From: UBA288 sp050178135
GTDB lineage: Archaea > Halobacteriota > Methanomicrobia > Methanomicrobiales > Methanospirillaceae
DNA length: 64,000 bases
Assembly (NCBI GenBank): GCA_050178135.1
Contig: JBFXGJ010000004.1
Span: 1 to 64,000 of the forward strand
Direction: 5' to 3'
Shown here: positions 17,095 through 25,245 of the stretch, one piece after another
Position numbering within the stretch: position 1 is the first letter of the stretch
Layout of the letters: each line of letters starts with the position of its first letter
Translations under genes and position numbers: made by a program
Notes under the pieces: model-generated
Database searches by the model: none
Told to the model about the DNA's origin: nothing
What the model saw: the letters and a program-made list of their open reading frames with translations, nothing else

Positions 17095-18528
17095 ATGATA
17101 CGAACGACGTATGGAATCCTTTTTGGCCTCCTCCTCGCCCTGCTCGTCGCCGGGGCGGCGGCGGTGGAGCCGGCGAACACGACGGTCAACGGGACTCCCA
17201 CGACGGCGCTTGCCCCGTCCATAACGGCCGAGGTATTCTGGCAGGAGACCTACGGCGCCTACCCGAACACCACGCTCCTCTCTCTCCTTTTCGGGGCGGA
17301 AGACGACTACGTCCTTGCCGGCGTCGTTGCCGGTGACGGGGACCTCATCCTGGTCCGGGCGAACCGGACGGGTGTGCTCCTCGACCAGCGACGTGTCCCG
17401 TTCGGCCCGGGCGGATCCGGGAGTGCAGCCGCTGTCTCGTCGACCGCGGACAAAGGGTTGGTGGCAGTCGGGAGCGCCCGGTCCGTGGCGCCCGGTGACG
17501 AGGACGTTGCGCTTCTCCGCCTCGGGGCCGACGGGTCCCTCATCTGGAGCCGGTCATTCGCGATCGGGTCCGGAGTGGATCGCGGGACCGCTGTTATGCC
17601 GGCGATGGATGGGGGCTTTCTTGTTGCCGGGACGACCGCTTCGCCGACCGGCGGCAGTACCGATCTCCTCCTCATCCGGGTCGACGAGGCCGGCGGAAAG
17701 GTCTGGCACCGTATCCACCCGATGGGAGCGGGACTGGTGAGGATGAGCGACATCAAGCCCGCTCCAGGCGGGGGCTACCTCCTGGTCGGTTCGACTGATG
17801 CGGGCCGTGCTGGCATGAGCGCCGTCCTCCTCGTGAAGATCACGGCGGACGGTTCGAGGGCGTGGCAGCGTACCTACGCAGAGGGGACCCGCTCGACCCG
17901 CGGGGTGACGCTCGTCCCGGGTTCGGACGGCGGTTTTCTTCTCCTGGCCGGGGTCGGCGAACCGGGGAGAGACCCGACGGGAACTCTCCTGGTCAGCGTC
18001 GACACCGATGGACGGGAGCGGTGGCGCGCCGGGCTCGGTGGAAACGTCTCGATCCCGGTGCTGGCCCACGACCTGGCGGCGGTCGACCCCCAGGGCTACC
18101 TCGTCGCCGGGCAGACCGGGGAGACGGGGGCCTCGCGGTCCCTCCTCACCCTGGTCGACCGGACTGGCCGGGAGGCCTGGAACCTCTCCTGGTCGATTGG
18201 GAGCACAGCGGACCGTGCCGGCGCGGTGATCGTCTCGGGACCGGGCCAGTTCCTGGTCGCTGGCGACACGTTCTCGTCCCCGGGACGGGATTCCGCCCTC
18301 TACCTCGCCGCAATCGGCGTCGCGACCGTCTCTCCGAACGTCACCGTGAACGTGACGCCCACCGCGGTCGAATCCCCGGAAGGAAACCTGACCGCCACGC
18401 CGACCGTGCCCCCCTCGACGCTTCCCATGCCCGCCGTCGAGACCACGACGTCCGCCCCCGCCGGGCTCGTCTCGCTGCTGGCTGCGCTCTCTGCCGCCTG
18501 CCTCCTGGTCGCCTTCCGGCGACGGTAA
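17095..18528 (+). CDS. Cell-surface seven-bladed propeller protein 1
   Basis: A 477-residue surface protein (a GTG and ATGs at 17089-17095 are alternative starts; GGTGGAG upstream favours 17095). It opens with a signal peptide, ILFGLLLALLVAGAAAVEPA. The body has seven repeats of about 50 residues, each ending in a strand of the type GGFLVAGTT, GGYLLVGST or QGYLVAGQT, as in beta-propeller proteins. A Thr/Pro linker (TPTVPPSTLPMPAVETTTS) leads to a C-terminal tail APAGLVSLLAALSA ending in three arginines, which is a sorting-signal-like anchor. NxT sites (NTTVNGT, NVTVNVT) could be glycosylated. The ligand is unknown. First of three tandem paralogues. Confidence 0.85.
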   Translation: MIRTTYGILFGLLLALLVAGAAAVEPANTTVNGTPTTALAPSITAEVFWQETYGAYPNTTLLSLLFGAEDDYVLAGVVAGDGDLILVRANRTGVLLDQRRVPFGPGGSGSAAAVSSTADKGLVAVGSARSVAPGDEDVALLRLGADGSLIWSRSFAIGSGVDRGTAVMPAMDGGFLVAGTTASPTGGSTDLLLIRVDEAGGKVWHRIHPMGAGLVRMSDIKPAPGGGYLLVGSTDAGRAGMSAVLLVKITADGSRAWQRTYAEGTRSTRGVTLVPGSDGGFLLLAGVGEPGRDPTGTLLVSVDTDGRERWRAGLGGNVSIPVLAHDLAAVDPQGYLVAGQTGETGASRSLLTLVDRTGREAWNLSWSIGSTADRAGAVIVSGPGQFLVAGDTFSSPGRDSALYLAAIGVATVSPNVTVNVTPTAVESPEGNLTATPTVPPSTLPMPAVETTTSAPAGLVSLLAALSAACLLVAFRRR

Positions 18529-18619
18529 GACTCCTCATTTTTCCGGGGCGCACCGGTGCCCGGCGGTGCGACAGGGCTAACCGGTGACCGAACCCATCCT
18601 GATCCAGAAGGAACGGACC

Positions 18620-19993
18620 ATGACGGCGGGATACCGGTACGGATCGCCTCCAGGGATCCCGTTCGTCGCGCTCCTTCTCGCCAGTCTCATTCTCCTCGTC
18701 CCATCTTCCTCGGGGGCCTTCACGATCGCGTGGGAGTCGTCGATCGGCGGCGCCGGTGACGAGGGGCTCGCCTGGCTCGCTCCCCTCCCCGATGGCGGCT
18801 TCTTCGTCGCTGGGAACACCTCGACCGATGCCCGGGGCGGCTCGGACATCCTCCTGGCCAGGACCGACTCCCGTGGCCTTTCGGTGCAGACGGTCCGTTA
18901 TGGCACCGGGCCCGCCCGCGAGGAACCTCTCGTCGGGGCTCTGGTCCCCGGTGGCGGGGCGGTGGTCGTGGGCGTCTCCTGCCCTGTGTCCGGCCGTCCC
19001 TCGCTCCACCTCCTCCGGGTGGACTCCCGGCTCGAGCTCCTCTGGGAACGCACCTACCCGGTGGCAAAGGGGCCTGACGATGCGTACGGTGTCGCGGTGC
19101 TCGCCGATGGGGGGTTCCTGGTCCTCGCGGGTCAGGCGGCTGATACGGGCCGCTCGCTCCTCCTCCTTCGACTGGAGCCTGACGGCACCGAGCGCTGGCA
19201 GCGCGCGCTCGCCTCCCGCCCCGGGCTCGCTCGTGCAGGGGCGCTCGCCCGGCTTTCCGCCGGGGGGTTCCTGGTCGCAGGGGCTGATGACCGTGCGATC
19301 CAGCACGACCTCGACCTCTTCGTCGTCCGGCTTGACGACGAGGGCCGGACCCTGTGGGAGCGATCGTTCCCGGGCCCTGGCACGAACGCTGTCCCGGTGA
19401 CGGCCGCCGAGTCCCCGGACCGGGTTGTCGTGATTGCCGGGATCGAGGACGGGCCGCACGGTTCTCGTGTCACGGCGACGGCCGTTGACCCCTTCCGCCG
19501 GATGGACTGGCATTGGGATGGGTGGCCGGCCGACGGGCCGGCGGACGTGGGGGGCGTCGTCTTTGTCGACGGGGCCTGTCTCATTGTCGGCTCGTCCCCC
19601 CTCTTGGAGGGCCAGGAGAAGGCTCCGCACCTGGTGCTCGTCGAGATTGGGTCTGGCGGGGTCGAGCGGTCCCGGTACACTGCCTCTCCGTTGGATGGCC
19701 TTGAACGAGGTCGGGCCGCCGTCGTCCGGGACGGCAGGGTCGTCCTGGGGATCGAGGGCCACTCCGCATGGACCCGTGGGACCGACATCCTTCTTCGTGC
19801 CGTCTCGCTCGACGGTAAACCCAGTGCTTCAAGGTCACCACCATCGCCGTCTCGCACCTCACTACCGTCGGATACTCCTCCGACGATCGGCGCCCCGTCG
19901 GCGACGTTCACACCCACGGTCGAGGCCCCGACCTCCCTTCTCGCCGCAATCGGGGCCGTCGGCACGCTTCTTCTCTTCTTCGGCCGCCGGTAG
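18620..19993 (+). CDS. Cell-surface seven-bladed propeller protein 2
   Basis: A 457-residue paralogue of its neighbours. After a signal peptide (GIPFVALLLASLILLVPSSS) come seven propeller repeats, recognisable by GGFFVAGNT, GGAVVVGVS, GGFLVLAGQ, GGFLVAGAD, DRVVVIAGI, GACLIVGSS and a weaker last one. The WESSIGGAGDEGLAWL start of the first blade closely resembles blade 1 of protein 3. The C-terminus is Pro/Thr-rich, then APTSLLAAIGAVGTLLLFFG and two arginines. The ATG at 18620 has AAGGA upstream; an in-frame GTG at 18584 would add 12 residues before the signal peptide and is less likely. Confidence 0.84.
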   Translation: MTAGYRYGSPPGIPFVALLLASLILLVPSSSGAFTIAWESSIGGAGDEGLAWLAPLPDGGFFVAGNTSTDARGGSDILLARTDSRGLSVQTVRYGTGPAREEPLVGALVPGGGAVVVGVSCPVSGRPSLHLLRVDSRLELLWERTYPVAKGPDDAYGVAVLADGGFLVLAGQAADTGRSLLLLRLEPDGTERWQRALASRPGLARAGALARLSAGGFLVAGADDRAIQHDLDLFVVRLDDEGRTLWERSFPGPGTNAVPVTAAESPDRVVVIAGIEDGPHGSRVTATAVDPFRRMDWHWDGWPADGPADVGGVVFVDGACLIVGSSPLLEGQEKAPHLVLVEIGSGGVERSRYTASPLDGLERGRAAVVRDGRVVLGIEGHSAWTRGTDILLRAVSLDGKPSASRSPPSPSRTSLPSDTPPTIGAPSATFTPTVEAPTSLLAAIGAVGTLLLFFGRR

Positions 19994-20063
19994 GCAGAAC
20001 GGTTTCAGTGTCTTTATCTCGTGCCGGCCTGCAGTTCTACTGGACCGAAATGATGGTGCATCA

Positions 20064-21455
20064 ATGAGATCGAAGACCTGCTGGATGGTGACCACGGTGG
20101 CCCTGCTGGTGCTGGCCGTGCTGATCGGCACGACCGCCGGAGCGGCGACAGAGCCGGTCGTGGAGTGGGAGAGCTGGATCGGGGGAACGGGCCACGATGT
20201 CGTCTTCGACATCCAGGAGACCGGTGACGGCGGCTACCTCCTCGCCGGAAACACGACCCCGGTGAACGGGAACGGCGAAGCCTACCTCGTCAAGCTCGAC
20301 GCGAACGGGACCAAGGTGTGGGAGAAGACCTACGGCGGGCCCGGGGAGGACGTCTTCCTGGACGTCGCTGCCACGGAGGATGGGTTCGTGCTCGTCGGAA
20401 CGACGACCGCGAAAGCGACCGGGCTCGACCGGCTCATGCTTCTCCGGGTGGACATGAACGGGAGCGTCCTCTTCGAGACCAACACGTCGGGCCGGGGCAT
20501 CGCTCGCGGCCTCGGGGTCACCGAGGCACCGGACGGTTCGTTCGTCGCGACGGGCCTCTCCGCCGTGAACCCCTCCTCTCCGAGCGACATCTACCTGGTC
20601 CGGGTCGGATCGATGGGCATGATCGCGTGGGAGAAGTACTATGGCGGGCAGGGCGAGGACCGCGCCTTCAAGGTCGTCGGTGCGTCCGACGGGGGCTTTG
20701 TCATCGCCGGCGCGATGACGCTGGACGGCCAGTCCGGGACCGACGCCTACCTCCTCAAAGTCGACCGTGACGGCAACCGGGCGTGGGAGAAGCACTACGG
20801 GACCGGCGACCGGAGCGAAGCGGTCTTCGACCTCGTACGGGTTGCCGACGGCGGCTACGTGATGGTCGGCCGGTCGTCCTCGGGGTCCGGCTGGTGGGGC
20901 ACGCCTGAGACCTCCGAGGTCTACGTCCTCCGCGTCGACAGAGACGGGGTCCGGCAGTGGGAGAAGACCTACGGCGGCCCGGGGTTCGACCGTGCCTGGG
21001 ACGCCGAGGAACTCCAGGACGGCTACCTGCTCTTCGGTTCAAAGACGGCGAGCGACGGGTCCGAGGACTTCCTGCTGATGCAGCTCTCGGGGACCGGTGC
21101 GGTCACCTGGGAGCAGAACCTCTCGGCGGGGGCCGGGCACGACCGGGGCTTTGCGCTCAGGATGACTCCCGATGGTGGCTGGGTCGCCGCCGGGTCCAGC
21201 GAGTCGAAAGGATCCGGTGGACGTGACATCTGGGTCATGAAATATGCATTCACCGAGACCGCCCCGTCCGGTACCGGGACGGCGACGCCGAACGTGACCG
21301 TGACTGTCCTTCCGGAGTCGCCTGAGCAGACGTCCAGCGTCCCGACGACCGCCGGCACGGCAACCCCCGCGCCCACGACGAAGGCGCCGCTCGGCCTCGA
21401 GGCGGTCCTCGGCGCCCTCGGTGCGGCAGGCCTGTTCGCTGCACGGCGGCGGTAA
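20064..21455 (+). CDS. Cell-surface seven-bladed propeller protein 3
   Basis: A 463-residue protein with the clearest repeats of the three. The signal peptide is MVTTVALLVLAVLIGTTAGA. Blades show the pattern W-E-K-x-Y-G-G-x-G-x-D followed by DGGYLLAGNT, for example WEKTYGGPGED and WEKYYGGQGED, seven in total. A Thr/Pro linker (TSSVPTTAGTATPAPTTK) precedes the tail APLGLEAVLGALGAAGLFAA plus three arginines. The frame is open far upstream, but the ATG at 20064 is the start that produces a proper signal peptide. WEKxYGG repeats also occur in bacterial outer-surface proteins; the role here is probably adhesion or envelope structure, which is inference. Confidence 0.87.
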   Translation: MRSKTCWMVTTVALLVLAVLIGTTAGAATEPVVEWESWIGGTGHDVVFDIQETGDGGYLLAGNTTPVNGNGEAYLVKLDANGTKVWEKTYGGPGEDVFLDVAATEDGFVLVGTTTAKATGLDRLMLLRVDMNGSVLFETNTSGRGIARGLGVTEAPDGSFVATGLSAVNPSSPSDIYLVRVGSMGMIAWEKYYGGQGEDRAFKVVGASDGGFVIAGAMTLDGQSGTDAYLLKVDRDGNRAWEKHYGTGDRSEAVFDLVRVADGGYVMVGRSSSGSGWWGTPETSEVYVLRVDRDGVRQWEKTYGGPGFDRAWDAEELQDGYLLFGSKTASDGSEDFLLMQLSGTGAVTWEQNLSAGAGHDRGFALRMTPDGGWVAAGSSESKGSGGRDIWVMKYAFTETAPSGTGTATPNVTVTVLPESPEQTSSVPTTAGTATPAPTTKAPLGLEAVLGALGAAGLFAARRR

Positions 21456-21487
21456 CCTTTACCCTTTTTCGCAGTCGATAGGACTGC

Positions 21488-21946
21488 ATGCAGGTCGCGG
21501 TCTGCGGTGCGTCTGTCTGTGATGACGACCTCTTTGCAGCAGCCATGGCGGTAGGCAGGACGATCGCCGAGCACGGCGGAACCGTGCTGACCGGCGGCCG
21601 GGGGGGCGTCATGACAGCGGCGAGCCGCGGGGCACACGAGGTCGGCGGCATCGTCGTCGGCGTGCTCCCCGACCTCTCGGACGGCAACCCCTATCTGAGC
21701 GTGCGCATCCGGACGGGCATGGGCCACGCGCGGAACGTGGTGCTCGTCCAGTCGGCGGACGCGGTGGTCGCGGTCGGCGGCGAGTATGGGACTCTCTCTG
21801 AGCTTGCAGTGGCGTTAAAAGAGGGGATCCCGGTGGTCTGCTATCGGTCCTGGGACCTCCATGGGGTGGTCCACGCGGCAACCCCGGAGGAAGCGGCGCT
21901 CGAAGCCCTCAGGGCAGCGAGGAGCGCCGCTCGCCGCTCCGGGTGA
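21488..21946 (+). CDS. LOG-like (TIGR00725-type) putative nucleotide-binding protein
   Basis: A 152-residue Rossmann protein with the two signatures of the LOG/lysine-decarboxylase-like superfamily: TGGRGGVMTAASRGA (residues 35-49) and GGEYGTLSELAVAL (about 96-109). Such proteins hydrolyse the N-glycosidic bond of nucleoside monophosphates in plants and actinobacteria; the small archaeal members are uncharacterised. The gene runs into the 3' end of the moeA-type gene on the other strand, overlapping it by 38 nt. It may follow the propeller genes on one transcript but a pyrimidine-rich stretch (CCTTTACCCTTTTTC) at 21456-21470 could stop transcription first. Confidence 0.82.
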   Translation: MQVAVCGASVCDDDLFAAAMAVGRTIAEHGGTVLTGGRGGVMTAASRGAHEVGGIVVGVLPDLSDGNPYLSVRIRTGMGHARNVVLVQSADAVVAVGGEYGTLSELAVALKEGIPVVCYRSWDLHGVVHAATPEEAALEALRAARSAARRSG

Positions 21947-23768
21947 GGTCGTACCCGCCGAGCGCCGTGAGCTGGGCCCGGAAGGGTGTGGACGAGATGG
22001 CGTCAAGGAGCGCGGTGACCCGCGAGTCCTCAAGCGACGCCGGGTCGAGCGCGAGCTCGTACCGCTCGGTCGCGACGGGAGAGAATTCGAGCCCGAGGGC
22101 GGCCGCAGCCGAATAGACCCCGAGTCCCATCTCGGCCTCTCCCGACTGCACCGCCACAGCGACCCCGAGGTGGGTGGTGAACTCACGGTTGTACCCGGCG
22201 ACCGTGCCGGGATCGATCCCGTGCTCGGCCAGGTACCGGTCGAGGAGCATCCTGGTCCCCGAGCCCCGCTGACGGTTTGCGAAGGTGTGGTCCGTGATCG
22301 CTTCGATACCGAGCCCGTCACGGGAGATGATCCCCTGCTGTCGTTCGGCCACGCAGACGAGCAGGACCTCGCGGTCGGGAATGTACTGGCGCAGGAACGG
22401 GCGGTTGAAGTCCCCGTCCTCGGCGAGCAGGTGCATGGGTGCTGCGTGGCAGTGACCTCGGCGGAGGGCGAAGAGGCCGCCCAACGAGCCGACGTGGGCG
22501 GAGTGGAGGTCGATCCCCCCTGCGGAGAGGAGGTCGGCCAGGACATCGACCGCGGGGTCGTGCGACCCGGTCACGAGGAGGGCTCGCTCCGCCTCGTCCA
22601 GCGGGACTGTGAGCCGGACCTCCACATCATCGTCGGCCTCGATTCCCTCGCTCGCCGAGGGGATACAGAGGTAGGCGTTCGACCTGACTACGGACATCTG
22701 CACCCCGGCACCGCGGGACTGGGGGACCGCAACGAAGCGGTCGCCGACCCTGCCGGCAGCCAGCAGCACGAACTCATCGGACCCGACGTCCTTGTGAAGC
22801 GGCGATGAGAGCACCGCTTTCACCGCCCGGGCAGGCGGTACGGCGAGGCCGAAGTGTTCGAGCATCGGCAGCACCAGCTCGCGGAGCACGGTGAGGGCCG
22901 AGAGCGGGTACCCCGGCAGGCCGATCACGGGCGTGTCCCGGACCCGGCCGATGATGACGGGCTTGCCCGGCTTGATCGCGACGCCATGCACCAGTACCTC
23001 GCCGAGATCCTCGATCACGTCCGCAGTGAAGTCCCGCGTCCCTGCCGACGACCCCGCAGAGACGATCACCAGGTCGCTCTCGTCCACGGCAGAGGAGATC
23101 CGTTCCCGGATCAGGTCATACTCGTCCGGGGTGTTCGGGTACCGGGTGCACCGGCACCCGAGGGACTCGAGCCATGCCGCCCCAAACAGGGTGTTCGACT
23201 CGACGACCTGCCCCGGCGCCGGCCGTTCCCCATGGGGGACCAGTTCGGACCCCGTCGGCACGAACCCGACGCGGACTGTGAAGACCTCGATCGTCCGGAG
23301 ACCGTAGGCAGCGAGAGCCCCGAGGTCCATCGCACGGAGCCGGCGCCCCCGGGGGACTGCCATCTCGGTCTGGCCGATGTCCTCGCCGGCGGGCCGGACA
23401 TGCTGCCAGGGGCTCGCCGCCTTCCGAATGGTGTACGAGCCGTCCGGGTTGATCAGCACGTCCTCGATCATGATGACGGCATTGTACGGCGGCGGGACGA
23501 CGTTGCCCGTGTTGACGCGCAGTGCGTCAAGGAGGCGTACGGGCCTCGTCTCGCCTGCTCCCGCCGTATCCACGGCCCGCACCGCAATCCCGTCCATCGC
23601 CGAGAGGTGCGCCTCGGGGACTGAAAACCGGGCGTGGACCGGGTCGGCGGTGATCCGCCCGACGGCCTGTTCGAGCGGGACGTGCTCCGTGCGGCGCGGA
23701 TACTGGAACTCGGACCGGAGGACCTCTCGTGCTTCGTCGAGCGAGACGACCGCGAGATAGCGTTTCAA
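21909..23768 (-). CDS. MoeA-like molybdopterin protein fused to a periplasmic-binding-type domain
   Basis: The 619-residue protein begins with a MoeA region (about 1-400): SAMDGIAVRAVDTAG, VPTGSELVPHGE, SAGSSAGTRDFTADVIEDLG and GLPGYPLSALTVLREL are MoeA motifs. The last 210 residues are a type-II periplasmic-binding-like domain (LVTGSHDPAVDVLADLL, NRQRGSGTRMLLDRYL), seen in archaeal MoeA/LysR-type fusions and thought to bind molybdate/tungstate or a cofactor precursor. Start is an unusual TTG, overlapping the stop of the upstream moeA as TTGA, with GGAGGTG 8 nt before it. The first MoeA proteins usually insert Mo or W into the pterin dithiolene. Confidence 0.9.
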   Translation of the reverse strand: MKRYLAVVSLDEAREVLRSEFQYPRRTEHVPLEQAVGRITADPVHARFSVPEAHLSAMDGIAVRAVDTAGAGETRPVRLLDALRVNTGNVVPPPYNAVIMIEDVLINPDGSYTIRKAASPWQHVRPAGEDIGQTEMAVPRGRRLRAMDLGALAAYGLRTIEVFTVRVGFVPTGSELVPHGERPAPGQVVESNTLFGAAWLESLGCRCTRYPNTPDEYDLIRERISSAVDESDLVIVSAGSSAGTRDFTADVIEDLGEVLVHGVAIKPGKPVIIGRVRDTPVIGLPGYPLSALTVLRELVLPMLEHFGLAVPPARAVKAVLSSPLHKDVGSDEFVLLAAGRVGDRFVAVPQSRGAGVQMSVVRSNAYLCIPSASEGIEADDDVEVRLTVPLDEAERALLVTGSHDPAVDVLADLLSAGGIDLHSAHVGSLGGLFALRRGHCHAAPMHLLAEDGDFNRPFLRQYIPDREVLLVCVAERQQGIISRDGLGIEAITDHTFANRQRGSGTRMLLDRYLAEHGIDPGTVAGYNREFTTHLGVAVAVQSGEAEMGLGVYSAAAALGLEFSPVATERYELALDPASLEDSRVTALLDAISSTPFRAQLTALGGYDLTRSGERRSSLP

Positions 23769-24970
23769 AAGAGGAACACCTCCACCTCGTCGCCGGTCTC
23801 GAACCCCTCACGGCCGGCGGGCACCCGGAGGAGCCCGTCGGCGCGGACAAGGGAGTTGAGGAGGCCCGACTTGGCGAAGATCGGGCGGACCTCCCCCGCG
23901 GAGGCCGTGACGCGGATATAGTCCTCGCGTCCACGGGCCGAGGGCACGTTCTCTGCCAGTCGTCCGCGAACCCTGCGCGACCGGTCGGTGGTATCGCCCG
24001 AGAGGACGGCGATCAGGGGGGCGGCGATCACCGACAGGACCACGAAGGACGAGGCCGGGTGGCCCGGCAGACCGATCACGGGAGTCGTATGAACCCGGCC
24101 GATGATCGTCGGTTTGCCCGGGGCGAGCGCGATCCCATGCACCAGCACCTCGCCGAGCTCGGCGATCGTCCTGGCACCCATGTCGCGGTCGTCCTTGGAG
24201 GAGCCCCCCGAGACGAGGACCGCATCACACTCGGACGCGGCCCGAACGAGCGTGTCCCGGAGCGGTCCGGTCTCGTCCCGGACGATTCCGTAGAAACGCG
24301 TCTCGCACCCGCGCTCGAGCGCGAAGGCACGGCAGAGGTGGGAGTTGACGTCGCGGACCTGGCTCCGTGCCGGAACGACATCGACGGGCACGACCTCGTT
24401 CCCGGTCGAGATCACCCCGATCACCGGGCGACGCCGGACCTCGACACCGGTCCTGCCGACCGCTGCGAGCGCTCCCACCTCCTGGGGCGAGAGCCGTCGG
24501 CCCGCACGGACCACCACTTCGCCCGCCGCGAAGTCCTCGTCGGGGAGGACCAGGTTCTCTCCGATGGCGACCGGGCGGCCGATCAGCACGTCGTTACCGA
24601 GGGGCTCGGCATACTCGACCATCGCGACGGCATCGGCCCCGGCGGGCACCTCTCCCCCCGTTGGGACGTAAGCGCATTCGCCCGGTCCGAGCGTGAACCC
24701 GGCGCCCGCTCCCATCGCCACCATGCCCCGGAGGCGGAGGAGCGAGGGAAGGGCCTCTGACGCCCCGACGGTCTCCGCAGCCCGAACAGCATACCCGTCG
24801 ACGGTCGAGCGGGCGAACCCGGGGAGATCCGCGTCGGCGTGCACATCTGCCGCGAGCACTCGTCCTGCGGCCTCCTCGAGCGGAACCATCTCGGTTCCCA
24901 CCTGGCGGCCGAGGTCCACAGCAGCTCGCACCGCCTCATCGACGGGGACGACGGTGAGAAACCGGGCCAT
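23765..24970 (-). CDS. moeA: MoeA, molybdopterin molybdenum/tungsten transferase
   Basis: A standard-length MoeA of 401 residues. It catalyses metal insertion into adenylated molybdopterin, needed for formylmethanofuran and formate dehydrogenases in methanogens. Visible motifs are STVDGYAVRAAETVG (residues 55-69), ECAYVPTGGEVPAGADAVAM, VISTGNEV, VSGGSSKDDRDMGARTI, APGKPTIIGRV and GLPGHPASSFVVLSV, in the normal domain order. The start ATG lies 2 nt after the stop of the 58-aa gene, and the stop overlaps the second moeA start. Two MoeA paralogues side by side are usual in archaea that use tungsten as well as molybdenum, though the metal preference cannot be read here. Confidence 0.95.
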   Translation of the reverse strand: MARFLTVVPVDEAVRAAVDLGRQVGTEMVPLEEAAGRVLAADVHADADLPGFARSTVDGYAVRAAETVGASEALPSLLRLRGMVAMGAGAGFTLGPGECAYVPTGGEVPAGADAVAMVEYAEPLGNDVLIGRPVAIGENLVLPDEDFAAGEVVVRAGRRLSPQEVGALAAVGRTGVEVRRRPVIGVISTGNEVVPVDVVPARSQVRDVNSHLCRAFALERGCETRFYGIVRDETGPLRDTLVRAASECDAVLVSGGSSKDDRDMGARTIAELGEVLVHGIALAPGKPTIIGRVHTTPVIGLPGHPASSFVVLSVIAAPLIAVLSGDTTDRSRRVRGRLAENVPSARGREDYIRVTASAGEVRPIFAKSGLLNSLVRADGLLRVPAGREGFETGDEVEVFLF

Positions 24971-24972
24971 CT

Positions 24973-25149
24973 TCAGCGGAAGCAGCCGAGCTGGCAGCCC
25001 CTGATCTTCACGTTGCGTGCGGTGCAGTAGTCGCCGATGTCGCGCCGCGAGATCCCGTATTTCGCGGCGATCTCCTCCGCCTGGATACAGAGGATCTCGT
25101 CCTCGATTCCCATCTCATCGAGCGCCTTCTGGATCTTCGACTCGTCCAT
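24973..25149 (-). CDS. Small 58-aa protein with C-terminal cysteines, cotranscribed with moeA
   Basis: The protein reads MDESKIQKALDEMGIEDEI at the start, then AAKYGISRRDIGDYC, resembling a helix-turn-helix core, and ends RGCQLGCFR. Cys42, Cys52 and Cys56, with Cys21 further up, could hold a metal or iron-sulfur cluster. It is tightly coupled to moeA (2-nt gap), suggesting a function in molybdate/tungstate sensing or cofactor assembly, but this is inference; no known family is recognised. An ATG 12 nt upstream (25161) is an alternative start, and no good ribosome site is visible for either. Confidence 0.7.
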   Translation of the reverse strand: MDESKIQKALDEMGIEDEILCIQAEEIAAKYGISRRDIGDYCTARNVKIRGCQLGCFR

Positions 25150-25245
25150 ACGATCGTACATGCCGGCGAGAGGGATAGGGTTTTTCCCAGGCCGGCCGTC
25201 GATCGAGACTATCTTCTTGCCGGGGCGCCAACCCATGGGGCAGGC

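Noticed and set aside
20964..20990. Direct DNA repeats within the third propeller gene considered as a repeat array
   Set aside because: They encode the repeated WEKTYGGPG blade motif, so they are explained by protein repeats and not by a separate element.
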